Shown one piece after another: positions 31,832-38,917 of a stretch of 38,917 bases of DNA. The DNA comes from a bacterium. GTDB taxonomy: Bacteria; Vulcanimicrobiota; Vulcanimicrobiia; Vulcanimicrobiales; Vulcanimicrobiaceae. Every line of letters begins with the position of its first letter. Position 1 is the first letter of the stretch. The translations under genes were made by a program, and so were the position numbers. Under the pieces are notes generated by a model. It did not search any database and was not told where the DNA came from. It was given only the letters and a program-made list of their open reading frames with translations. The DNA is taken from the NCBI GenBank assembly GCA_021806945.1, contig JAKAPQ010000005.1, forward strand, positions 1 through 38,917, written 5' to 3'.

Positions 31832-33322
31832 ATGGCAGAGTTCGCTGAGTACGAGCGTTTCGACGCAATCGGGTTATCGCAGCTCGTTCGGGAGCGGCAC
31901 GTTACGCCGTCGGAGCTCCTCGAAGCGGCGATCCAGCGTGCGGAGGCGGTGAATCCCCGGCTCAATGGGTTGGTCGCCCGGCGGTATGAGGCCGCGCGTC
32001 AGGACGCCGCCTCCGGTCTGCCGGAAGGGCCCTTTCAAGGGGTGCCATTTCTCGTTAAAGATCTGGGGCCGGAGCTAGCCGGGACGCCCATTACGATGGG
32101 CAGCCGGTACTTCCGTTCCTACGTTCCAGCCGCCGACCATCCGTTCTTCAAACGCGTGAAGGCTGCCGGCCTCAACATCTTCGGCAAGACGAATACGCCG
32201 GAGTTCGGATCGATGCCCTACACCGAGCCGGCGTTGTTCGGGCCGTGCCGCAATCCATGGGATACCGCGCGCACGCCGGGTGGTTCAAGCGGCGGAAGCG
32301 CCGCATTGGTCGCGGCCGGGGTGGTCCCGATGGCGCACGCGAGCGATACGGGCGGATCGATCCGCATCCCCGCGAGTTGCGTCGGGCTCTTCGGTATGAA
32401 GCCGACCCGTGCGCGAATGCCGACGTCGGGAGGCACGATTGGGGACGCGAACGTGGACCTTTGCGTCTCGCGGAGCGTGCGCGATAGTGCACTCTTGCTC
32501 GATTGCGTGGCGCAGGAGCGCGGCGCGCTCTATCAGGCACCGCCCACCGATGGCACCTACCTCGCGTGCACGCAGCGCGATCCCGGCCGGTTGCGGGTTG
32601 CGGTCGTGCGCGGGCCGATGCTTGGGCACGGGATCGATCCCGAGGTCCGTACGGCGGTCGATGCCGCTGCGACGCTCTGCGAGTCGCTCGGCCATGATGT
32701 GGCCATCGACGAGCCGAAAGGCATCGATTATTCGGCCATGTCGTATGCGCTGCTCATGCTGTTCGCAAGCCAAATCGGCTGGCATCTCGGCGCCGGGAAC
32801 CCGCTCGCGGGAAAGCCGCTGCGAAGCGGCGATCTCGAACCTGCAACCCTCGCCTTGCTGACGATTGCCCGCGTTCTTAGCGCCGACGAGCTGACCACGG
32901 CCGTTGCGAATCAGCGTTTGCTCGCAGGCGTATTCGATGCGTTCATGCAGCGGTACGACGTGCTGCTCATGCCGACGTTGGCCGCTCCACCGGTTCGAAT
33001 CGGCGAACTTGCGCTCACGAAAAAGGAAAGCATGCAGATCGCCGTTCTCGCGCGGCTGCGCTCGAGAGCGTTGATTCGCAAAGCCGCGCGCGATATCGCG
33101 GCGCGGATGTTCGACTGGTTGCCGTATACGCCCCTGTTCAATCTCACCGGTCAACCGGCGATGACGCTTCCACTCCATACGAGCGCCGGTGGACTACCGG
33201 TCGGCGTACAGTTTGCCGCTCGTCTGGGCGAGGAGGGTCGGCTTTTCTCGCTCGCCGCGCAGATCGAATCGGCCGCCCCGTGGGCCGACCGCCGTCCACC
33301 GAGTGGAGCAGCGCTCGGCTAG
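31832..33322 (+). CDS. Amidase signature family protein
   Basis: A 496-aa Ser-Ser-Lys hydrolase. The catalytic Lys lies in [12 protein letters not shown], the cis-Ser in [16 protein letters not shown] and the nucleophilic Ser in [25 protein letters not shown] and [13 protein letters not shown] are typical of this family near the C-terminus. It might act on an amide metabolite or as a stand-alone relative of GatA; no gatB or gatC is near, so GatA is unlikely. GGGGAGGAAGC just before ATG 31832 sets the start. Its TAG stop is inside the left end of element B. Confidence 0.9.
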   Translation: MAEFAEYERFDAIGLSQLVRERHVTPSELLEAAIQRAEAVNPRLNGLVARRYEAARQDAASGLPEGPFQGVPFLVKDLGPELAGTPITMGSRYFRSYVPAADHPFFKRVKAAGLNIFGKTNTPEFGSMPYTEPALFGPCRNPWDTARTPGGSSGGSAALVAAGVVPMAHASDTGGSIRIPASCVGLFGMKPTRARMPTSGGTIGDANVDLCVSRSVRDSALLLDCVAQERGALYQAPPTDGTYLACTQRDPGRLRVAVVRGPMLGHGIDPEVRTAVDAAATLCESLGHDVAIDEPKGIDYSAMSYALLMLFASQIGWHLGAGNPLAGKPLRSGDLEPATLALLTIARVLSADELTTAVANQRLLAGVFDAFMQRYDVLLMPTLAAPPVRIGELALTKKESMQIAVLARLRSRALIRKAARDIAARMFDWLPYTPLFNLTGQPAMTLPLHTSAGGLPVGVQFAARLGEEGRLFSLAAQIESAAPWADRRPPSGAALG

Positions 33323-33487
33323 GAGCCTGTCGGGGTTGAGTCGTTTTCGGATTTGGCGCCGAATTTTGTTCGGAGACGAGGCGCGAAGAAGGAGCGAAGC
33401 CGTAGCTTCGTGACTGATGAGCAACGAAGTATTCGGGCAAAAGGCGGCTCAAAGACGGGAACGTGCTCAACTCCGACAGGCTCCTAG
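33319..33487. repeat. Palindromic element B
   Basis: A 169-bp element with terminal inverted repeats of 22 bp that pair at 21 positions (CTAGGAGCCTGTCGG... and complement). The inner hairpin GCGAAGC-CGTA-GCTTCGT is at 33394-33411. It lies between the convergent amidase and mnmG genes and supplies the amidase stop codon. It has the form of a small non-autonomous inverted-repeat element or a REP-like structure that could end transcription from both sides. Confidence 0.85.
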
Positions 33488-33515
33488 AGCACGGCCAACG
33501 CCTCGCCGTCGCCCA

Positions 33516-35384
33516 TCAGCGCAGAGCGGCTGAGCGGTCGCGGTGGACGAAGACGCTCAAAATCGCAACGTCCGAGGGCGTCACACCGGGGATACGTCCG
33601 GCCGCACCAAGCGTTCGTGGGCGGCGCTTTGCGAGCTTCTCGCGCGCTTCGAGCGAGAGCGCGCGAATCGAATCGTAGTCGAACCGCTCCGGGATCGCCA
33701 CTCCCTCGGCGCGCGCCGCCTTCTCAATGGCAAGGCGCTGACGGCTGACGTAGCCTTCGCACTTGATCTCGATCTCCACCCGCTCGCCGATCTCTGCCGG
33801 CAGCGGATCCGAAAATCGGTGCGCAATATCACCAAACACTATTCCCGGGCGCCGAAGTGCCTCCGCTATCGTCGCCCCTCCTGCGAACGACTCCCCGCCA
33901 GCCTCTCGTACGCCCAGGCTCGTGACCGATGCCTGCGCGAGGCCGCGCTCCAGGCGCGCCCGGCGCTCGCAGAACGCCTCCCAGTCGGCATCGTTTACGA
34001 GGCCGATCTCGCGCCCAACCGGCGTGAGGCGAAGATCGGCATTATCGTGCCGCAGGATGATTCGGTGCTCGGCGCGCGATGTCAGCATACGGTATGGCTC
34101 GTCGACGCCTTTGGTGACGAGATCGTCGATCATCACGCCCGCATACGCCTGCCCGCGCTCCAAGCCCAGCTGCCCCTTGCCCTGCGCCGCGCGCGCGGCG
34201 TTTACGCCCGCTACGAGCCCCTGAGCCGCCGCTTCTTCGTACCCGGAGGTACCGTTGATCTGCCCGCAATGATAGAGCCCGCGAATGCGGCGCGTCTCGA
34301 GCGTCTCGTGCAGCTCCGTCGGCGGCACGGCATCGTATTCGACCGCGTATCCCGCGCGCAGCATCGCGCACGCTTCCAAGCCCGGCAGGGTGTGCAGCAT
34401 CTCCAACTGGACTTCGGCCGGCAGGGACGTCGAGAACCCGCCTACATACCACGTCGGCTCGTCCCAGCCTTCGGGTTCGATGAAGATCTGATGCGACGGG
34501 TTGTGCGCGAACTTCACGACTTTGTCTTCTATCGACGGGCAGTAGCGCGGTCCGATTCCCTCGATGAGATCGAGCCCGTAGAGCGGCGAGCGGTGCAGAT
34601 TTTCGCGCACCAAACGGTGCGTTCGCTCGTTGGTCGTCGTGATGTAACACGGTAATTGCGGCCCCGCGAACCCCGCCGCTCCGCGATAGGAAAACGCCAG
34701 CGGCACGTCGCTGGGTGGCTGCACTTTCATGGCGCCGGCGTTCACGGTCGCTCGATCGATGCGCGGCGGCGTTCCGGTCTTGAGCCGTTGCGTCGGAAAA
34801 CCGATCTCGCGCAGAGCCCGCGCCAACCCGGCGGCCGGCGCCTCGCCGAAGCGCCCCGCCCCTTCGACGACGTCGCCCCGAAACGTCTTTCCGCCGAGGA
34901 AAGTACCGGTCGCAAGCACGACCCGCCGCGCGTAGTAGCGCTCGCCCCCGGCACACCACACGCCGCGAATCTCGCCGCCCACGACCACGAGTCCCTCGAC
35001 CATTGCGCGCACGATCTGCACGTGCGGTTGGGCGCGCAGGGCCGCGGCCGCGAGCCGCGCGTAAGCCGGTTTGTCGGCCTGGGCCCGTAACGCGCGCACC
35101 GCCGGACCCTTCGACTCGTTGAGGAAGCGCGCGTGTACGGAACAGGCATCGATGAGCCGGCCCATCTCACCGCCCAGCGCGTCGATCTCGCGGACGAGTT
35201 GCCCCTTCGCGCTCCCCCCGATCGAGGGATTGCACGGCAGCGTGCAGATGCGTTCCGGATCGCCGGTCACGAGCATGGTGGGTACGCCCAGCCGCGCGGC
35301 GGCTAGAGCCGCCTCGACCCCGGCGTGGCCCCCGCCCACGACGATGACACCCGCGTCGTCGGAGCGCAGTGCGCTCCCTCTCAC
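33516..35384 (-). CDS. mnmG: tRNA uridine-5-carboxymethylaminomethyl modification enzyme MnmG
   Basis: FAD-dependent enzyme, 622 aa, that with MnmE installs cmnm5U at the tRNA wobble position. [21 protein letters not shown] binds [42 protein letters not shown] and [14 protein letters not shown] are diagnostic, as is the C-terminal [15 protein letters not shown]. The start is GTG 35384, overlapping the HdeD-like gene as GTGA; the longer frame upstream is an antisense-type extension. The short N-terminal [12 protein letters not shown] before the FAD motif is normal. Confidence 0.96.
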   Translation of the reverse strand: MRGSALRSDDAGVIVVGGGHAGVEAALAAARLGVPTMLVTGDPERICTLPCNPSIGGSAKGQLVREIDALGGEMGRLIDACSVHARFLNESKGPAVRALRAQADKPAYARLAAAALRAQPHVQIVRAMVEGLVVVGGEIRGVWCAGGERYYARRVVLATGTFLGGKTFRGDVVEGAGRFGEAPAAGLARALREIGFPTQRLKTGTPPRIDRATVNAGAMKVQPPSDVPLAFSYRGAAGFAGPQLPCYITTTNERTHRLVRENLHRSPLYGLDLIEGIGPRYCPSIEDKVVKFAHNPSHQIFIEPEGWDEPTWYVGGFSTSLPAEVQLEMLHTLPGLEACAMLRAGYAVEYDAVPPTELHETLETRRIRGLYHCGQINGTSGYEEAAAQGLVAGVNAARAAQGKGQLGLERGQAYAGVMIDDLVTKGVDEPYRMLTSRAEHRIILRHDNADLRLTPVGREIGLVNDADWEAFCERRARLERGLAQASVTSLGVREAGGESFAGGATIAEALRRPGIVFGDIAHRFSDPLPAEIGERVEIEIKCEGYVSRQRLAIEKAARAEGVAIPERFDYDSIRALSLEAREKLAKRRPRTLGAAGRIPGVTPSDVAILSVFVHRDRSAALR

Positions 35385-35920
35385 CGGGCCCGGCAGCTGC
35401 GTAACCGCAGCCCAAGAGCCACGAGCGCCGCGCCGAAGAGAATCGCGTAGACGGCGAGGATCCATAACACGGCGAGCACGCCGCCGCCGGGAAACGCGAC
35501 GATCAAGATCCCGAAGGCGATCGAGAGGACGCCGCTGACGACGAGCCAGATCTCTCCGGCTAGCTCGCGGCGCAACTGCAGCGCCGCAGCGATTTCGAGA
35601 ATGCCCGTCAACACCGCCCAGGCGGCGATCAGAAAGAGCAGCGCTATCGCCGTGATGCCGGGGTAGAAGAACGTGGCCAGCCCGATGACGCTGCCGACGA
35701 TTCCCTCGACGCCGAGCGGCCAAAAACGCGTATGTGCCTCGGCCGCGCGGACCGCCGCTACGAGCGCGAAGACGCCGTCGACCAGCGCGTAGGCCCCGAA
35801 GAGCATGACGAGCACGAAGAGCGTCGTTCCCGGCAGCGCAAACGCCAAGATACCGAAGAGGATAGCCGCGATCCCGCGGACGAGCAGCGCCCACCAGTTA
35901 CGCGCCAAGACTTGAAGCAT
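35381..35920 (-). CDS. HdeD/DUF308-family membrane protein
   Basis: A 179-aa integral membrane protein with about six hydrophobic segments in three pairs, e.g. [21 protein letters not shown] and [21 protein letters not shown]. The repeated L-x-G-I-x-x-I-x-F-G-I pattern is characteristic of DUF308/HdeD, a family tied to acid stress in enterobacteria but of unknown role elsewhere. AAGGAGA upstream supports ATG 35920 over GTG 35941. It is inserted between mnmE and mnmG and coupled to mnmG by a 4-nt overlap. Confidence 0.87.
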   Translation of the reverse strand: MLQVLARNWWALLVRGIAAILFGILAFALPGTTLFVLVMLFGAYALVDGVFALVAAVRAAEAHTRFWPLGVEGIVGSVIGLATFFYPGITAIALLFLIAAWAVLTGILEIAAALQLRRELAGEIWLVVSGVLSIAFGILIVAFPGGGVLAVLWILAVYAILFGAALVALGLRLRSCRAR

Positions 35921-36006
35921 CGGTCTCTCCTTGGCCTCCACCGGCCGGAGTCGAAGGTTCTACGCCGTACCCAAAACGGCTCTACAACGGGGCGCGTTGA
36001 AACGGC

Positions 36007-36348
36007 ATGGGCATGCTACGCCGCTCTCTCCCCTCGCTCGCAGCGCTCGCGATCGCTCTGCTCACAGGCCGCATCACCGACAAGACCACCGGGCAGCCGC
36101 TCGCCGACGTGCGCGTGCGGGCCACGGGGGCGTACGTTACGCGCACCGCGGTCACCAATCGCAACGGCCGTTACGCGATACCGGGCCTGCGCCCCGGACG
36201 TTACCGGATCCGCATCTCCTCGAACGACGTGCCGCCACAGACTTTCCACGTTGCCGTGGAGCGTGCGCCGCAGACCTACGACATCACCGCCTGCAGTACG
36301 ACGCTCGACTACGAGTGCGATCCCGGCTCGCCGTTCGGCGGCGGATAA
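36007..36348 (+). CDS. Small secreted carboxypeptidase-regulatory-like domain protein
   Basis: A 113-aa protein with an N-terminal signal or anchor (RRSLPSLAALAIALLTG) and one CarboxypepD_reg/SpaA-like beta-sandwich: GRITDKTTGQPLADVRVRA, RTAVTNRNGRYAIPGLRPG and YRIRIS. The tail holds two cysteines (ITACSTTLDYECD) that could form a disulfide. Such domains bind or stabilise at the cell surface; the role is unknown. ATG 36007 or 36013 could start it. Stops of this gene and mnmE are 4 bp apart, convergent. Confidence 0.78.
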   Translation: MGMLRRSLPSLAALAIALLTGRITDKTTGQPLADVRVRATGAYVTRTAVTNRNGRYAIPGLRPGRYRIRISSNDVPPQTFHVAVERAPQTYDITACSTTLDYECDPGSPFGGG

Positions 36349-36352
36349 CGCC

Positions 36353-37705
36353 TTACTTCCCGATGCAAAACCGCGCGAAGATCCCATCGAGGATCTCTTC
36401 GTTCGCCGCGTCCGCGCTCGCATGACCGAGCTCTGCGAACGCGCGCTGCAATTCTCCGGCGATCATATCCACGGGATCGCCGGCGCTTAGCGTCGCTACG
36501 GCGCGCGAAAGCGCGTCGCGCGCCGCGCCGACCGCCTCGAACTCGCGCGCCGACACGAGATGCGGCCGTTCCAAATCCGGCGTCTCGCCGCCCCAGCCCA
36601 CGCGCGCGATCGCATCGGTCAGCGCTCGCAGCGTGGCGCCGTCGCGCGTCGAGCCGACCACGACTTCACCGGGCGGCAGTTCCCGCGCGCCCGCGTCGCC
36701 GAGATCGGCCTTGTTGTAGAAGACCACGCGTTCTCGATCCTCCGTCTCCCGAAGAACCGCACGCGCTTGCCTCGAGAGCGGCTGCGAACCGTCGACGACG
36801 ACCAGCACGACGCGTGCGCCCGCTAACGCGCGGCGTGTGCGTTCGATGCCGGCCGCCTCCAAACGGTCGGCGTGCGCGCGGATGCCCGCGGTGTCGACCA
36901 GCCGCACGACCGCGCCGCACACGACGATCGACTCCTCGATCGTGTCGCGCGTCGTGCCTGGAACCTCGGAGACCAGCGCCCGCTCCTCGCCGAGCAACGC
37001 ATTGAGCAGCGAGGACTTCCCCGCGTTGGGCGGGCCCACGATCGCCACGCGCACGCCCTCGCGGACCAGCCGGCCGGTCTCGCCGTCGCGCTGCAGCTGC
37101 CGTAACTCGCTCGCAATCGCTTCCACGCCATGCCGCAAGGCCGTGGGATCGGGACCAGGGACTTCGTCCGGAAAGTCGATGGCGGCGGCCAGCTCCTCAA
37201 CGATGGCGGCGAGCCGCGCGCGGAGTGCGCGCACTTGCGTCGCCAGCCCGCCGCCGAGGTTTGCCAGCGCCGCGCGCGCTGCCGAACGGCTCTCCGCGTC
37301 GATCAAATCCGCAACGGCCGCCGCCGCCGTGAGATCGAGCTTGCCGTTTAGGAAAGCGCGGCGCGTGAACTCGCCGGGCCGCGCGGCGCGCGCTCCCGCT
37401 GCGATCAGCGCGCGCACGACCTCGCGCGCGACGACGGGCGACCCATGCACCTGGAGCTCGAGGGCGTCTTCGCCCGTGTATCCGTGCGGCGCGTCGTACC
37501 AAAGCGCGAGCCCCCGATCGATAGCGACGCCGTACTCGTCGACGATCGTCCCGTACGCCGCGTACCGGTTTCGCAACGGCCGGCGCGAACGGAAAAGGCG
37601 CGATGCGAGCGCTCGCGCCTGCGGGCCGCTTACCCGCACGATCGCGATCGCGCCCTTTCCGGGAGGCGTCGCTATCGCGGCGATCGTGTCGCTGCGATCG
37701 TTCAT
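36353..37705 (-). CDS. mnmE: tRNA modification GTPase MnmE
   Basis: A 450-aa GTPase partner of MnmG. The N-terminal DTIAAIATPPGKGAIAIVRVSG binds formyl-THF; PGEFTRRAFLNGKLDL follows. G-motifs: IVGPPNAGKSSLLNAL (G1), PGTTRDTIEE (G2), VDTAGIR (G3) and YNKADLGD (G4, NKxD). The C-terminus is FCIGK, with the invariant catalytic cysteine. Start ATG 37705; the 30 extra codons upstream overlap jag and are not conserved. Confidence 0.97.
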   Translation of the reverse strand: MNDRSDTIAAIATPPGKGAIAIVRVSGPQARALASRLFRSRRPLRNRYAAYGTIVDEYGVAIDRGLALWYDAPHGYTGEDALELQVHGSPVVAREVVRALIAAGARAARPGEFTRRAFLNGKLDLTAAAAVADLIDAESRSAARAALANLGGGLATQVRALRARLAAIVEELAAAIDFPDEVPGPDPTALRHGVEAIASELRQLQRDGETGRLVREGVRVAIVGPPNAGKSSLLNALLGEERALVSEVPGTTRDTIEESIVVCGAVVRLVDTAGIRAHADRLEAAGIERTRRALAGARVVLVVVDGSQPLSRQARAVLRETEDRERVVFYNKADLGDAGARELPPGEVVVGSTRDGATLRALTDAIARVGWGGETPDLERPHLVSAREFEAVGAARDALSRAVATLSAGDPVDMIAGELQRAFAELGHASADAANEEILDGIFARFCIGK

Positions 37706-37727
37706 CGAAGAGCGCGCACGACGAGCT

Positions 37728-38309
37728 CTATTTTGGGAACAGGACCACCCGCCGTTCCGGTTCGACCCCTTCGGATTCGGTGCGAACGAATTCATTCTCG
37801 GCTAGCGCAATGTGGACGATCTTTCGCTCGGACGGGAGCATCGGCTCAAGACGCTGCGGTTTCTTCTCGCGTATGCAGCGCTCGAGCGTCATGAGCGCGA
37901 GGCTCTTCAATTGGTCGGCGCGCCGCGCGCGATACCCTTCGGCGTCGACGGTGTAGTACCGGCGGTTATTGCGCACGCCCGCGTTCAAAATATTGTTGAA
38001 GACGAGGTTCAGCGCTTCGAGCGTGTTGCCGTGGCGACCGATCAGCATCGCGAGATCCGGACCGGCGATCTCGAAGTACTCGCCCTCGGGGCGCGGAACG
38101 TACTCGATGTCGACGTGCCCCAGACCCATCTTGGCTAGGATCTCGCTCAAGAGATCGCGCGCCGGCTTCGCCTCGTCGGGCATGCCGTTCTTCTTGCGCG
38201 GAGTGCGGGCCGCCGCCGGGCGCGCCGGGCGCCGCGCGCCGGCGCGCCCGGGGAGCGCGCGATCGCTGATGTCGGCGGGCTGCGGTTCCAAGTCGTAATC
38301 GTCGTGCAT
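37728..38309 (-). CDS. jag: Jag/SpoIIIJ-associated RNA-binding protein (KH and R3H)
   Basis: A 193-aa cytoplasmic RNA-binding protein next to yidC, its usual partner. The KH motif is GPDLAMLIGRHGNTLEALNLV (near residues 83-103) and the R3H region is ALMTLERCIREKKPQRLEPMLPSERKIVHIAL. The usual N-terminal Jag domain is not seen; the first 45 residues are low-complexity, rich in Pro, Ala and Arg. The gene lies 2 nt after the yidC stop and 22 nt before mnmE. Confidence 0.92.
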   Translation of the reverse strand: MHDDYDLEPQPADISDRALPGRAGARRPARPAAARTPRKKNGMPDEAKPARDLLSEILAKMGLGHVDIEYVPRPEGEYFEIAGPDLAMLIGRHGNTLEALNLVFNNILNAGVRNNRRYYTVDAEGYRARRADQLKSLALMTLERCIREKKPQRLEPMLPSERKIVHIALAENEFVRTESEGVEPERRVVLFPK

Positions 38310-38311
38310 CG

Positions 38312-38917
38312 CTACTTTTTCGTGCCTTTCTTTTTTTTCTTAGCAGTAGGAGCGCCGCTCCGGCCGTTCGTGCTCGGCTTGGCTGCGGGAAGCGCCACAA
38401 CTTCGGGGATGTCGGTGACGGCGTGCTCGGAGTCGAGCACCGAGAGCGGTTGGTGGTACTTGCGCAGGAGATAGAATTGCTGTCCCATCGTAAACGCGTT
38501 GTAGGAGAACCAGTACAGCACCATGGCGGACGGCCAGTGATACTTGAAGCCGAAGAATCCAAGCATCAACGGCGACATGATCGCCATCATCTTTTGCGTC
38601 TGGGCCTGCTGCGGATCCGTCGACGGCATCGTCGCATACCGCGAATAGAAATACATCGAGAGCATGTAGAGCGCGAGCAGCACGAGGTCGGTCCCCGCCA
38701 AACTCGTCGCGAGAATGGTGGTTCCCCAGAGCAGCGGAAGATGGTGCGTGAACGGCGCGCCGATCCATAGCCAATGCTCCTTCGCGTAGAGCTTTTCGTT
38801 CGAGGTTACCGCATAAAAGACGCTGATGATGATCGGGTACTGGACGAGCATCGGCCAGCAGCCCGCGAGCGGGTTGACGCCGTGCTCTTTGTAGAGCGCC
38901 ATCGTCTCTTGCTGGTA
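38312..38917 (-). CDS. yidC: Membrane protein insertase YidC, 5' end off window
   Basis: The last 201 residues of the inner-membrane insertase. The visible part begins inside the conserved core (ALYKEHGVNPLAGCWPMLVQYPIIISVFY), followed by helices around LLWGTTILATSLAGTDLVLLALYMLS and MMAIMSPLMLGFFGF, then WPSAMVLYWFSYNAFTMGQQFYLL. The C-terminal tail is lysine-rich (AKKKKKGTKK), as in YidC proteins that bind ribosomes. The start codon lies past the window edge. Confidence 0.95.
   Translation of the reverse strand, partial: YQQETMALYKEHGVNPLAGCWPMLVQYPIIISVFYAVTSNEKLYAKEHWLWIGAPFTHHLPLLWGTTILATSLAGTDLVLLALYMLSMYFYSRYATMPSTDPQQAQTQKMMAIMSPLMLGFFGFKYHWPSAMVLYWFSYNAFTMGQQFYLLRKYHQPLSVLDSEHAVTDIPEVVALPAAKPSTNGRSGAPTAKKKKKGTKK

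Noticed and set aside
31832-33322. Amidase as GatA of the tRNA amidotransferase
   Set aside because: No gatB or gatC nearby and the protein is not embedded in a translation operon; the general amidase family is the safer call.
30546-33487. Palindromic elements as insertion sequences
   Set aside because: Each is under 200 bp and encodes no transposase; target-site duplications are not evident. They are listed as repeats only.
1-38917. CRISPR arrays, tRNA or rRNA genes
   Set aside because: No regularly spaced short repeats, tRNA cloverleaf or rRNA-like stretch was found on reading the window.

Overview
The window is a 38.9-kb, high-GC chromosomal segment from a Gram-negative (diderm) bacterium. 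A predicted outer-membrane beta-barrel protein and several secreted proteins point to two membranes. I cannot fix the phylum by eye. An environmental lineage such as Candidatus Eremiobacterota is my guess, not a result. The right half is origin-proximal: yidC, jag, mnmE, mnmG, rsmG, parA and parB run in the conserved bacterial order on the minus strand, with accessory genes between them and a near-perfect parS site at 30464-30479. dnaA, rpmH and rnpA are not in the window.

Layout. 1-7.6 kb: the 5' part of trpS (minus), then a GNAT acetyltransferase and two large overlapping helicase-nuclease genes (plus) resembling the AdnAB recombination motor. 7.6-8.1 kb: a small secreted NTF2-fold protein. 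8.1-19.6 kb: twelve tightly coupled minus-strand genes. In transcription order they are the [NiFe]-hydrogenase small subunit, large subunit, cytochrome b and maturation protease, then hypF, hypC, hypD, hypE, a stand-alone crotonase, hypA, hypB and a NiCoT nickel transporter. 19.6-20.4 kb: a non-coding stretch with a truncated, frameshifted second copy of the NTF2-fold gene. 20.4-27.0 kb: a minus-strand run of cca, parA, parB, a 61-aa membrane protein, thiE, thiD and a DUF2075/Schlafen-like helicase. 27.0-33.5 kb: a DUF5916-type outer-membrane protein, a class I amidotransferase, an orphan XRE regulator, parS, rsmG, an amidase and three related palindromic repeats. 33.5-38.9 kb: mnmG, an HdeD-like membrane protein, a small secreted carboxypeptidase-regulatory-like protein, mnmE, jag and the 3' part of yidC.

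The hydrogenase locus is the most interesting part. It encodes nearly a whole respiratory H2-oxidising module: enzyme, membrane electron acceptor, maturation factors and nickel importer. It lies between two direct repeats of about 370 bp (7742-8111 and 19951-20319) that I count as about 95% identical, so it looks like an island that could be lost by recombination. Three details are unusual. The small subunit has C-x-x-N where the proximal Fe-S cluster normally has C-x-x-C. Its twin-arginine motif reads R-N. A crotonase lacking both classical hydratase glutamates sits between hypE and hypA, which raises the possibility that it is a stand-alone version of the CO-producing half of HypX.

The second notable signal is a family of three palindromic elements near parS (30.5-33.5 kb). 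They share an internal CGTA-loop hairpin whose stem shows two compensatory base-pair changes, as expected for a selected RNA or DNA structure.
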